Positions 10,101 to 20,017 of a DNA stretch of 64,000 bases are shown here, piece after piece (within the stretch, counting starts at the first letter, position 1; each line of letters starts with the position of its first letter). The notes below the pieces were generated by a model that was not told the origin of the DNA, ran no database searches, and saw only the letters and a program-made list of their open reading frames with translations. Both the position numbers and the translations under genes were made by a program. Source of the stretch: Rhipicephalus microplus (Eukaryota; Arthropoda; Arachnida; Ixodida; Ixodidae); assembly GCF_043290135.1 (NCBI RefSeq), contig NC_134710.1, forward strand, positions 461,381,376 to 461,445,375. The letters are read 5' to 3'.

Positions 10101-12262
10101 GCCCGCTCGTAATAAGTTCACCTGCTGCGTGACGCCAAACATGCGCATAAAAGAGTGTTTTCACACTCGTCACTTGGCTCATAGATGGCGCTGACTGTCA
10201 CTCCTACTTCTAAACTCACATATAAACCCAAAAAAAATGGATGGAGGGAATGCCGCTGTGGTAGCTCAGTGGTTAGAGCATCAAACGCGTTATTCGAAGG
10301 TCGTATGTTTGATACCTGCTCACGGCTGGTTATTTTTCAATCCAATTCTCGTTCTTCTTATTTACATTCCATTCGTTCTAATAAATTCCCCTGTACATTC
10401 CTTCGCATTACTGTCTGTTAGATTTCATTATTATTGTGTTAAAACACGGAAAAATGAGCCCTTGGGTATACACTTTTTTCCCTTATTTCATTAAACGGGG
10501 GTCTCGTACTGGCAGTTTTGGTGTCATTAGGTTCTATACGAGGGACTATTAATCAGCTGCCCACTCATATTAGGTTCACGTGCTACGTGACGCCAAACAT
10601 GCGCATAAAAGAGTGTTTTCACACTCGTCGCTTGGCTTATAGATGGCGCTGACTGTCACTCCTTCTTCTAAATTCACATATAATCCAAAAAAAAAGTGGA
10701 TGGAGGGAAGGACTCTGTGGTAGCTCAGTGGTTAGAGCATCGAAAGCGTTATTCGAAGGTCGTAGGTTCGATTCCTGCTCAGGGCTGGTTATTTTTTCAT
10801 CCACTTTTCTTTCTTTTTATTTACATTCCATTCGTTCTAATAAATTCCCCTGTACATTCCTTCGCATTACTGTCTGTTAGATTTCATTATTATTGTGTTA
10901 CAACACGGAAAAATGAGCTCTTAGGTATACACTTCTTTCCCTTATTTCATTAAACGAGTGTCTCGTACTGGCAGACTTGGTGTCATTAGGTTGTATACGA
11001 AGGACTTTTAATCAGCTGCCCGCTCATAATAAGTTCACGCACTACGTGACGCCAAACATGCGCATAAAAGAGTGTTTTCACACTCGTCGCTTGGTTTATA
11101 AATGGCGCTGACTGTCACTCCTACTTCAAAATTCACATATAAACCCAAAAAGGTGGATGGAGGGAAGGCCGCTGTGGTAGCTCAGTGGTTAGAGCATCGA
11201 ACGCGTTTTTTGAAGGTCGTAGGTTCGATTCCTGCTCACGGCTGGGTATTTTGTCATCCACTTTTATTTCTTCATATTTACATTCCATTGGTTCTAATAG
11301 CTTCACCTGTACATTCCTTGGCCTTACTGTCTGTTAGATCTCATTAATATTGTGTTAAAACACGGAAAAACGAGCCCTTAGGTATACACTTCTTTCCCTT
11401 ATTTCATTAAACGAGGTTCTCGTCCTGGCAGACTTGGTGTCATTAGGTTGTATAGGAGGGGCTATTAATCAGCTGCCCGCTCATAATAAGTTCACGTGCT
11501 ACGTGACGCCAAACATGTGCATAAAAGAGTGTTTTCGCACTCGTCGCTTGGCTTATAGATGGCGCTGACTGTCACTCCTATTTCTAAATTCACATATAAA
11601 CCCAAAAAAGTGGATGGAGGGAAGGCCGCTGTGGTAGCTCTGTTTTTAGAGCATTGAACGCGTTATTCGGAGGTCGTTGGTTCGATTCCTGCTCACGGCT
11701 GGTTATTTTTTCATCCACTTTTCTTTCTTCCTATTTACATCCCATTGATTCTAATAACTTCCCCTGTACATTCCTTGGCATTACTGTCTGTTAGATCTCC
11801 TTAATATTGTGTTAAAACACGGAAAAATGAGCCCTTAGGTATACACTTCTTTCCCCTATTTCGTTAAACGAGTGTCTCGTACTGGCAGACTTGGTGTCAT
11901 TAGGATGTATACGAGGGACTATTAATCAGCTGCCCGCTCATAATAAGTTCACGTGCTACGTGACGCCAAACATGCGCATAAAAGGGTGTTTTCACACTCG
12001 TCGCTTGGCCTATAGATGGCGCTGACTGTCACTCCTACTCCTAAATTCACATATAAACCCAAAATAGTGGATGGAGGGAAGGCCACTGTGGTAGCTCCGT
12101 GGTTAGAGCATCGAACGCGTTATTCGAAGGTCGTAGGTTCGATTCCTGCTCACGGCTGGTTACTTTTTCGTCCACTTTTCTTTCTTCTTTTTTACATTCT
12201 ATTAGTTCTAATAACTTCCCCTGTACATTCCTTGGCATCACTGTCTGTTAGATCTCATATAT
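7158..12262 (+). repeat. Tandem array of about 457-bp units with eleven tRNA-like SINE modules
   Basis: Each unit has a tRNA-like head (GCTGTGGTAGCTCAGTGG ... GGTTCGATTCCTGCTCACGGC), a body (TTCTTATTTACATTCCATTC ... CTGTCTGTTAGATCTCATTA), and a linker (GGGTCTCGTACTGGCAGACT, CACGTGCTACGTGACGCC, TAGATGGCGCTGACTGTCAC). The heads start at 7521, 7977, 8432, 8889, 9340, 9797, 10255, 10714, 11171, 11628 and 12085, a spacing of 451-459 bp. The head and body match what I know of the tick SINE Ruka. A partial unit without a head precedes the first module. Frames reading VVAQWLEHRTRYSKVVGSIP are translations of the tRNA-like head, not genes. Confidence 0.92.
11178..11232 (+). promoter_or_regulatory. Best-preserved internal RNA polymerase III promoter (unit 9)
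   Basis: A box TAGCTCAGTGG at 11178-11188 and B box GGTTCGATTCC at 11222-11232. Units 8 and 11 also keep the B box; unit 10 keeps the B box but its A box reads TAGCTCTGTTT. In units 2, 4, 5, 6 and 7 the B box is altered to versions of GTTTGATACC, and in unit 1 to GGTGAAATTCC. Confidence 0.7.
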
Positions 12263-12272
12263 ATATATTATA
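12256..12272. repeat. Short AT repeat at the right edge of the array
   Basis: GATCTCATATATATATATTATA, shown here in part: the unit sequence TTAGATCTCAT runs directly into AT repeats where other units continue TAATATTGTG. Confidence 0.8.
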
Positions 12273-13129
12273 CTGGTGTCAGCTGCTAATGAATGCCTTT
12301 CGGTTTCTTGTAGCCGTTGTACGCACTGATACTGTATTCTGAAGGACGCTTTGGTGTGCTGCTGGACATATCGATGCGCTTAAAACAATTGGGCAGAAGA
12401 TAACGAGACACCCGTAGCCCTGCACAAGTTTCGGTATCTTTCGCCCACTTGTGTTAAAAAAAGTGATAGCCATAAAATAATCAGCCGAGGACACTGCATA
12501 GGCAAATACGTACCCGTTACGAAATAAAAAAAAATGCGGCCACTTTTTTTGCTGCCTAGGAAACGAAAAAAATGTTTTCCGCTTCCTGTTTACTTACCGC
12601 CATCCCTTCGTTGCCCGCGGCAGTTCTATGTGCCACCGCTGCTTATCTTGTGTTCTGTTGTCAAGGCTACAGTTTCCCTTCTCTAAGTTAGTTCTTTAGT
12701 CTATTGCCTCGTCTCTTCAATAACTTACGGCATTAAACTTACTACGCCGTGTACTCACGGAGCGTTCACATAAATGCGTTCACATCTCCTCCCGATTCCC
12801 TTCGGAGAGGTAGTGGCAATTATTTTTTCATTGGTTTCTTTTCTTTTTTGGCACAACGCATTCCTTGACTGCGTGCGAGATTCATTAAGATAAAAGCGAT
12901 TAGGGACGTGGTGAAAGACAGGTGAACTAAACGCCGATGTACGTGAAAGCTGGATCTGCAAATCTTGTCGCTTTTCACTGCCGCTTATCGCTATAAAATC
13001 GCGCACATGCGGTTAGGCTTACAGACGCGTTTCATGATAAAAACGCGGTGATCAGTGCTTCCTTCGCTACCTTTCGCTGGTATCCTACCTCAACGCAGCT
13101 TTGGCTTCTCACCGAGCACCCCTCCGAGT
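12273..13129. other. No recognisable gene
   Basis: Unique-looking sequence with A-rich runs (12526-12580). Short frames on both strands show no domain or family signature. Confidence 0.4.
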
Positions 13130-13760
13130 GTTTGTCCACCCATGAAGCGAGTTTCGTTTTTGTCTCCTTGACTTGTTCTCCCCTTCCCCTCCCACACACA
13201 CTTTCACACTTTGTCTTTTTTTCACTCCTCTCAAAAACCTCATCTTTTACATTACTTTCTTTTTTTCACTCTTACTGTTCCTTCACTCCCAGAACCCCTT
13301 AAATGTGTATAGGTTGAGGTGTCCTCACAGACTCGCTCGCTGGATTTCGCGCCGACCGGTTGTGCCCTCGTGATCTCCGACGTCAGCGTAGCTCTGGCCG
13401 ACTGGGCTCGCCCTACGTCATCTTCTGACGCCGACCTCCGATAACAGTATAGCTTTGACCGAATGTACTTGCTCTACGCCATCTCCTGACGCCGACAAGA
13501 GCTCTTGCAAGTGGTTCCCAGTCCTCGGACCCCTGTGACCGTGCTTCCATTTTTCCAATCTCTCCTATCCCCTCAATATGTCGTCGCTCGCTGGCATACT
13601 TGTTCTCTCTCTCTCTACACCTTTATTTCTATTCTTTTAATCCCTCCTCACCCCCATCCCTTGTGAGCTACTGTTGAGGTGTCGCTCGCTGAAACAGACA
13701 GTTACGGGGCTCACTTTTCTCTTCCTTTTTCTCTTAGAACCACTTTAGGCGTCCTCACAA
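13130..13760 (+). repeat. Partly duplicated dispersed repeat, pyrimidine-rich
   Basis: Two similar 3' parts occur: one ending GTTGAGGTGTC at about 13314 and one ending GTTGAGGTGTC at about 13674, each preceded by a TC-rich stretch with CCCTCC/CACCCC, and each followed by a version of GCTCGCTG. Between them lies GGTTGTGCCCTCGTGATCTC, shared in reverse with 4195-4300. A CT microsatellite is at 13597-13614. Confidence 0.5.
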
Positions 13761-14313
13761 GACAGACAGTAACCGTGCCCTCCACGCCCCATTTAAAAGA
13801 ATCGTACATCCCTTCCCCTTTCGTGTAGCAAATGTGGCTCCACGTGCGGTCTGAGCGTGCCGTGAAAAACATTAGAGAACATTGAAGCCATTGGATATAC
13901 AACACACGTGCGTGTAGTCAGGCTGCAGACAGCAGCTATTAGCCCTGAAAGCACACCAAAGGTATTTGGAAAAATAAAGAAAAATATCAAATTGCTAGAA
14001 ATTGGAAGGCGCGCTCGTGAGCAACCTCTCTTAATTGCGACTTCGTTGTCCGGCGAGACCAAGGGCCAAAGGGGTTTAGTGCTCTCTGATTGCAGAACAG
14101 GTGCAGCATTGTTCTTCTATCTCTGATTGTTGCCAGTGCTTTATGCCTTCTGAATTATGCCTCTCATTAGCCGATTCTTCCGACTTTTCACGGAGTTTCA
14201 GCTTGTATTATCTACGAGCACATACATACCTACATTTACCGGCAAGCCGTCTGGTAAATTAGTTTTCTTTTAGTAGATTATTCTCCTTCTATCCTCGATT
14301 TTCAAAATAATCC
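13761..14313. other. No recognisable gene
   Basis: Left flank of the compound LTR element. Short frames only. Confidence 0.4.
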
Positions 14314-14317
14314 CCCT
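14314..14317. repeat. Target-site duplication CCCT, left copy
   Basis: CCCT directly precedes the left terminus TGTCACGG at 14318. The same CCCT follows the right terminus ATAACA at 26057-26060. A 4-bp duplication is usual for Ty3/gypsy. A match of four bases could arise by chance. Confidence 0.5.
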
Positions 14318-15076
14318 TGTCACGGAGCGCGCCTCCAACGACGTTACGAAGGGCGCCACGAATCTCGCCACTGCAACCACTGTTACGAAAGACGGCGACG
14401 CCAACACGGTCCCGAAGACGCCACTTCTTCGAACTCCGCCGGGAAGGTCACCAGCTGTTTGGTAGCGTAGGTTTCTCAGCTCGCGACTGCTTCTGCGCAG
14501 AGCTGATAGACGAGCGGACGAGACGACGGTGAGTTAAACAAGGTTTATATAGAGCATATATACAGAAGCGTTACAAATTCGGCACTGGGGCCGGCAGCTT
14601 AGACCCGAAGAGCCGAGCTCTCCTCTCTAACACATAGGTCTGCTGCTCGTGACGCGCCGCAGGGCTTTTTTTATATGCACCGGGAGGATTCTTTGAGTAA
14701 CCCAATGTCCAACCAGAAGCGCCACTGGCCGTGAGGTCAGAATCCTCCATTGGGAACGGCGCTGGGCCGCGTCATTCTCATAGAATCTGGAGCCACTGCG
14801 CTGCACGTGGCTGCACCGAAGGACGAGTGACGTCGCCACGCATTGCGTCAGACTCGCCAGACAGAAAGGCGCCGATTGCTTTGACGGGCTCGCTAGCTGA
14901 GGTGACACAGATTGGCTGAGGTGACACAGATTGATTGGTGACACAGGTGACGGAAAGGCACCGCCTTGTGATGACGCCGTTGAGTTGTTCGCGTCGGGCG
15001 AGCTCGCGTGCTGGCCTTGACACGGATTGCCTTTTTCAGAGGCATGAACGTTCGGTGTGGATCCGCAGGCATAACA
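14318..15076 (-). repeat. 3' LTR of element A
   Basis: 759 bp, beginning TGTTATGCCTGCGG on the minus strand at 15076 and ending CTCCGTGACA at 14318. It has a TATA-like TATAAAA on the minus strand (14669-14675). It retains a U3 segment (GATGACGCCGTTGAGTTGTT at 14971) that is missing from the 5' LTR of A and the 3' LTR of B but present in piece C. Confidence 0.85.
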
Positions 15077-15091
15077 GCATCCCCCGCCGCC
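15077..15091 (-). promoter_or_regulatory. Polypurine tract of element A
   Basis: Minus strand GGCGGCGGGGGATGC directly before the 3' LTR start. Element B has GGCGGCGGGGGTGC at the same place. Confidence 0.6.
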
Positions 15092-15767
15092 AGACAATGC
15101 GCTGGAAAGACGAGCTGCTTCCACGTGGCTCGTATGTCAGGTGCGCTCGTTCGCCAGGTCCCAACAGGTTCGCCTCCAGGGCCATGGGGAGAACGCAGCT
15201 CTGGACTCTGTTCCGGGAACACATCCCTATCTTGAGGACGGATCCCAGCTCCACTGGCTTGTCACCACAACCTGTCGACCAGCTTCGCTCGTCGCTTCTG
15301 AAGATCTTTGTTCTCAGCACTTGTCGATGATTCTGCAACTTGTCAAGAACGGATCGACAACAGACAACACACGACACAAGCAAGTGCCCTCAGTCACCCG
15401 ACAGAACACCAGACAAAGTTCATTACAACATATACCTAGCTGCGTGTCCATCGGAATTTCGTTCCCTCTACATCAAGATGCACGTGTGAGACACAAGACT
15501 CTTAAAATGAGAACTTATTTTTTTACACGTACAACAACGTAACGAAACAGAATAGAACATACAGTTGGGTCCTTGAGATCACTCTGGACGAGAGCGCTCA
15601 GCTAAGGCCGTGATGAGGACAAAATTTTGCCCCGAATCACCAGCGAAAAACCAAAAGACGGAGAAGGTACCAATTAAACGCACGCCTCAATGCGTCTGCA
15701 TTAGCGTTTAGCTTTCCTTTTTTGTAGCAAACGTGAAAGTTGTGCTGTTGCAGTATCATGCTCCACC

Positions 15768-16139
15768 TCAGTAACCGGCCACTTTTAGGCGACGATACCT
15801 ATGCAGTACCAAGAGTGGCTCATACTTGCGACGTTGCACAGGGAAACAACGATACGGCTTGCTACGGATTGACTCCTCACCAGTTAGCTTGATATCGTGT
15901 TCGATAACCGTCATGTTTTCGGGACAGTCCGAAAATATGTCTTCAAACTCGCAAACAATCCTTCTCAGGTCCTCCTTCTGGACTTCACTTAACCTAGGCT
16001 CTAAGTTCAACTTCTCCAAGAGTACCTCCGATCCCCTTTCGATTACATCACTAGTGATCAATATTTCTGCTCCCTCTTCCTCTGAAGCATTCAACAGCAG
16101 ATTTACGACCGCTTGACGTTGAACGTATGGTCTCTTCAA
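15768..16139 (-). pseudogene. Element A integrase C-terminus fused to RT N-terminus
   Basis: One frame of 123 aa. It starts in the integrase tail (KRPYVQRQAVVNLLLNA), runs through VIERGSEVLLEKLNLEP and RRIVCEFEDIFSDCPENMTV, and reaches the RT start (EESIRSKPYRCFPVQ). The frame then leaves the family sequence at about 15840, where RT and most of RNase H are deleted, and rejoins family sequence at KVAGY. The direct fusion of the integrase tail to the RT entry is the same as in element B at 23060-23380 and proves the INT-before-RT order in two copies. Confidence 0.8.
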
Positions 16140-17280
16140 GTTACTGTAGTGAATTGTTGTTCGGCCGCCGTCCTAATTTCACTTCATAATTGGTATCAGA
16201 AAGCTTCATGGGTGCCTTCCACTTGTCCGCGGATTTCCCCGCTCTCTGACAAGTGTCGCATGAGCGTACAAAGTCTTCGATATCCTTCCAGCATTTCGGC
16301 CAATAAAACTCAAGCGAAACTCGAGCCTTCTTCTTTTTTAATGCCGAGATGCCCTACCAACGCGTTTTCATGCGCCAGGTTCCAATAGTTGGCGACGATA
16401 CTTTTGTGGAACCAAGAGGTGCTCATACTTGCGACCTTGCGCATTTGTGTAGCTCCGATACAGGAGCCTTGCTCTCTCAAAAAAAAAAGAAACATTCTTT
16501 TCCTTTTTTCCAAGTTTATGCTTTCTATAAGCGCTTTAATCGAAAGGTCCTCACGCTGCTCTCGAATGAGCGTCTCTTGATCAACCCTCGAGAGCTTACT
16601 CCAACTTTCCGCTTCAGGCGAGAGCGTTGCACTCCTCTCGCTCTGACTCAATGGCGCCATGTCGTCTACCCCTGCTACAGAAACCGCGCAAGTCGCTTCG
16701 GCGACGGGCAACTAGAGTGACTGCTCACATGACTCACACAGAGAATTTCCTCTCTGACGTTCTGTCGACTCGCCGCCAAGGTCACTTGATAGATCACCAC
16801 ACTGAACAAGATCAAGCTCCTGCGAAAGCATCCGGGCTTGCAATCTCGTGAGGGCCATGTACGCTAAGTGTGGGAAGAACGATTTACCCTGCTCTTTGAG
16901 AAGCTGCTCTGAGTTAGAGAAAAGATAAGGAAAACGATCGGGAAGCGTGGCAAACACCGCTGCTTCGGTGCGAAACTTAACGAACGGGCCTTCATCGACA
17001 ATCGTAGCGATTAGTAAACAAGCACTCTGCTCCTCAGCGACTTGCCTGATCGACGGGCATTCACCTGTAAAGTCATCTGGAGACACCAATAAAGGATGGA
17101 AAACGTCCATGGTTGCCACTGAGTCTTGAAGTGCTCGACACGTTTTCCCATTCACACTAATTTTTTGGAGATACGGCTCTAACAACCACATGTTCTTTTC
17201 CGATTCTCGGATTGTTGCGAAAGCAAACTTTTGCTTGCAGTTTATCGCGATGTGCCCTTCCTTTTTGCAGCTATAGCAGA
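16140..17280 (-). pseudogene. Element A protease region and integrase zinc finger
   Basis: The 17191-16712 frame begins WLLEPYLQKISVNGKTCRAL and carries QDSVATMDV where an aspartic protease has D[ST]GA, so the active-site Gly is lost. The 16711-16310 frame ends in the integrase zinc finger half HENALVGHLGIKK. Its second half lies in another frame just below 16300 (SCDTCQ type, near 16250). The integrase core that should follow is deleted: the sequence passes from CACCCATGAAGCTT straight into TCTGATACCAATTATGAAG (both minus strand, near 16200). Confidence 0.7.
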
Positions 17281-18336
17281 TTAGCGGCTTCCGTTTGTTT
17301 CCGATTCTCGGATAGTTGCAAACTTTTGCCTACAGTTTATCGCGATGTGCCCTTCCTTTCTGCAGTTGTAGCAGATTCGTGGCTTCCGTTGATCAGGTTT
17401 CTTTGAAAAGTCCTCTTTCCTTTCATCCTTTTCAACGCAAACTGTCCTGCGATGCAACTTTCGGAGAGTATAATACTCCTCAGCTAACTCTGATGCCTTG
17501 TTTAGCTGTACTTCACCAAGTTTGTCTTGCAGCCAAGGCTTGACATCCTCCTCGATGCAGAGGTAGAATTGCTCCAATGCAATGCAATCTACCACTTTAT
17601 ATCGATCGTCATAAACACCTTCACCCTCGAGCCATACAATTAAATCGGCTTTAAGACGAAACGCGAAGTCAACGTGTGACGCATTCCCCTTTTTAGCATA
17701 CTGGAACCTTTGCCTGAAAGCCTCGGGTGACAACTTATAACGTTTCAAGAGCACTTTCATAACTTCGTCATAGCTCTCAAACGCTTCCCTCAACAAGCAA
17801 GTTATCACGTCGGACACTTCGCCGGGAAGAAGAGCTAACAGGTACTGCGCCCAAAGAGACCGCTCTAAAGTATTTCGCTCACAGACGTGTTCAAACTTGA
17901 CGAGATACTTTGCCATGTCTTCGCCTACTACGAACGGTGGCACTTGGTCCCGAATTCTATAACCGCTGACCTGAACTGTCGGAGAAGCTACGCTAGGCGC
18001 CTGCGAACACTGTAGGATGGCCAATTCTATTCTTTTCAACTCGAGGTGCTCCTGTGTCTCGGCCTCCTCGCGCTCACGACGTTCATGCCTTTCAGCTTCT
18101 TCACGTTCGCGAACTTCTCGCCTTTCAGCTTCTTCACGTTCGCGAGCTTCTTCTTCTCGCCTTTCGGCCTCTTCGGGGCGTGCTTTGATATCTGCCCAGG
18201 CCTCATCAACTTACTCAGCCGACACTCCTTCATTCTGCATGATCTCAAGGATCGCTTGCTTTTGTTTCGCACGGCCCAAAGTAATGCCGATTTCCTCACA
18301 AATTTTGATGAGTTCCTTCACTTTAAGGTTCTTCAT
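17281..18336 (-). pseudogene. Element A gag with nonsense codon and duplicated zinc knuckle
   Basis: The ATG at 18336-18334 matches the start of gag in element B. The N-terminus (LKVKELIKICEE) is followed by a Glu/Arg-rich coiled coil. An in-frame TAA near 18212 interrupts it; the frame 18039-17281 then carries the capsid-like part (YRIRDQVPPFVVGEDMAKYL, LLPGEVSDVITCL, YKLSPEAFRQRFQYAKKG) and the CCHC knuckle CYNCRKEGHIAINC. A second knuckle (CYSCKKEGHIAINC) follows at about 17280-17236 through a tandem duplication of roughly 95 bp that changes frame. Confidence 0.8.
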
Positions 18337-18622
18337 CGTTCACACTAGCCTCTTGCTGTTTGCCGCTGTTAAGGATATACTTGCCGTAGCCACTATGGGT
18401 CTACTAGTAAGACGCGCAAGCAATTGTTAACACTGCCGTGTTTACCTCCTCCATATTACCTTTGGTTTCAAAGCACTTCGACTTTGCTTGAAACGACTAA
18501 AGCTCACTCTAATGCTTCACACAACCCTTCTCTAAACTACTACAACCTGAGCTAGAATAGTTTGGTGAACTGAGGGAAAAAATCAGGCACTCACTGCATC
18601 GATGTCGCTGACGCCGGCCGAT

Positions 18623-18639
18623 CCCGCAGCTGCCAACCA
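18623..18639 (-). promoter_or_regulatory. Primer-binding site of element A
   Basis: Minus strand TGGTTGGCAGCTGCGGG, one base after the LTR end at 18641. The tRNA that pairs with it was not identified. Confidence 0.55.
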
Positions 18640-18640
18640 C

Positions 18641-19290
18641 TGTTGAGAAGCGCGCTTTCGACGACGTTACGAAGGGCGCCACGAATCTCACCGCTGCAAT
18701 CACTGTTTGCGAAAGACAGCGACGCACCACGGTCCCGAAGGCGCCACTGCTTCGAACTCCGCCGGGAAGGTCACCAGCCATTTGGTAGCATAGGTTTCTC
18801 AGCTTGCTACTCCTTTTGCGCAGAGCTGATAGACGAGCGGACGAGACGACGGTGAGTTAAACAAGGTTTATGTACAGCATATATACAGAGGCGTTACAAA
18901 TTTGGCACTGGAGCCGACAGCTTAGAGACCCAAAGAGCCGAGCTCTCCTCTCTAACACTTAGGTCTGCTGCTCGCGACGCGCCGCATGGTTTCTTTTTCA
19001 TGCACCGGGTGGATTATTTGAGTAACCAAATGCCCAACCAGAAGCGCCGCTGGTCGTGAGGTCAGAATCCTCCAATGGTGTCGCCGCTGGGGCCGCGTCA
19101 TTCTTATCGGATCTGGAGCCGCTGCGCTGCACGTGGCTGCACCCAAGGACGAGTGACGTCACCACGCATTGCGTCAGACGCGCCAGACAGGAAGGCGCGG
19201 ATTGCTTGCTCGACGAGCTCGCTGGCTGAGGTGACACAGATTGCCTTTTCCAGAGGCATGGACGTTCGCTGTGGACTCGCAGGCATAACA
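18641..19290 (-). repeat. 5' LTR of element A
   Basis: 650 bp, TGTTATGCCTGCGAG at 19290 to CTTCTCAACA at 18641 on the minus strand. It lacks about 100 bp of U3 that is present in the 3' LTR. Its start abuts GACC of element B, with no flank between. Confidence 0.85.
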
Positions 19291-19712
19291 GACCTCACGG
19301 CCAGCGGCGCTTCTGGTTGGACATTTGGTTACTCAAAGAATCCTCCTGGTGCATATTAAAAAAGCCCTGCGGCGCGTCGCGAGCAGTAGACCTATGTGTT
19401 AGAGATAAGAGCTTGGCTCTTCAGGTCTCTAAGCTGTGGCCCCAGTGCCGAATTTGTAATGCCTCTGTATTTAAGCTGTACATAAACCTTGTTTAACTTA
19501 CCATCGTCTCGTCCGCTTGTCTATAAGCTCTGCACAGAAGCAGTAGCAAGCTGAGAAACCTGTGCTACCAAATGGCTGGTGACCTTCCCGGCGTAGTTCG
19601 AAGCAGTGGCGCCTTCGGGACCGTGGTGCGTCGCTGTCTTTCGTAAACAGTGATTGCAGCGGTGAGATTCGTGGCGCCTTTCGTAACGTCGTCGAGAGCG
19701 CGCTTCTCAACA
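19291..19712 (+). repeat. 5' LTR of element B, missing its first part
   Basis: Starts GACCTCACGGCCAGCGG, which in complete LTRs lies about 240-300 bp after the start, and ends CTTCTCAACA at 19712. The missing first part is present in reverse at 25760-26056 (piece C), overlapping by the four bases GACC/GGTC. Confidence 0.85.
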
Positions 19713-19713
19713 G

Positions 19714-19730
19714 TGGTTGGCAGCTGCGGG
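19714..19730 (+). promoter_or_regulatory. Primer-binding site of element B
   Basis: TGGTTGGCAGCTGCGGG, one base after the LTR end, identical to element A. Confidence 0.55.
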
Positions 19731-20017
19731 ATCGGCCGGCGTCAGCGACATCGATGCGGTGAGTGCCTGATTTTTTTCCTTCAGTTCACCAAACTATTCT
19801 AGCTCAGGTTGTAGTAGTTTAGAGAAGGGTTGTGTGAAGCATTAGAGTGAGCTTTGATAGTTTCAAGCAAAGTTGAAGTGCTTTGAAACTAAAGTTAATG
19901 AGGAGGGGGTAAACACGGCAGTGTTCAAAATTGCTTGCGCGTTTTGCTCGTAGACTTATAGTGGGTACGGCAAGTAAATTCTTAACAGAGGCAAACAGCA
20001 AGAGGCTAGTGTGAACG

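Larger units (their letters stand above)
14318..19290 (-). mobile_element. Element A: Ty3/gypsy-type retrotransposon with INT before RT, deleted
   Basis: Full length between two LTRs on the minus strand: 5' LTR 18641-19290, PBS 18623-18639, gag 18336-17281, zinc knuckle and protease region 17380-16712, integrase zinc finger about 16711-16150, integrase C-terminus fused to the RT N-terminus 16139-15768, PPT 15077-15091, 3' LTR 14318-15076. Two internal deletions remove the integrase core and most of RT-RNase H. The order agrees with element B, an independent copy, so it belongs to the family and is not an accident of this locus. Confidence 0.85.

Noticed and set aside
7521..12160. Genuine tRNA genes
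   Set aside because: The A and B boxes are tRNA-like, but the heads lack a proper cloverleaf fold by eye and are embedded in a 457-bp repeat with SINE body, so they are SINE modules.
7158..12262. CRISPR array
   Set aside because: The repeats are about 457 bp, continuous and SINE-derived, in a eukaryotic genome; there are no short repeats with unique spacers.
7328..12342. About a dozen frames of 60-108 aa reading VVAQWLEHRTRYSKVVGSIP and similar
   Set aside because: They are translations of the tRNA-like head of the SINE repeated through the array; this peptide is a known artefact of tRNA-derived SINEs.
14627..15542. Overlapping frames of 109-165 aa on both strands in the LTR region
   Set aside because: They fall in LTR U3/R sequence and 3' UTR and are not conserved as frames between the LTR copies.
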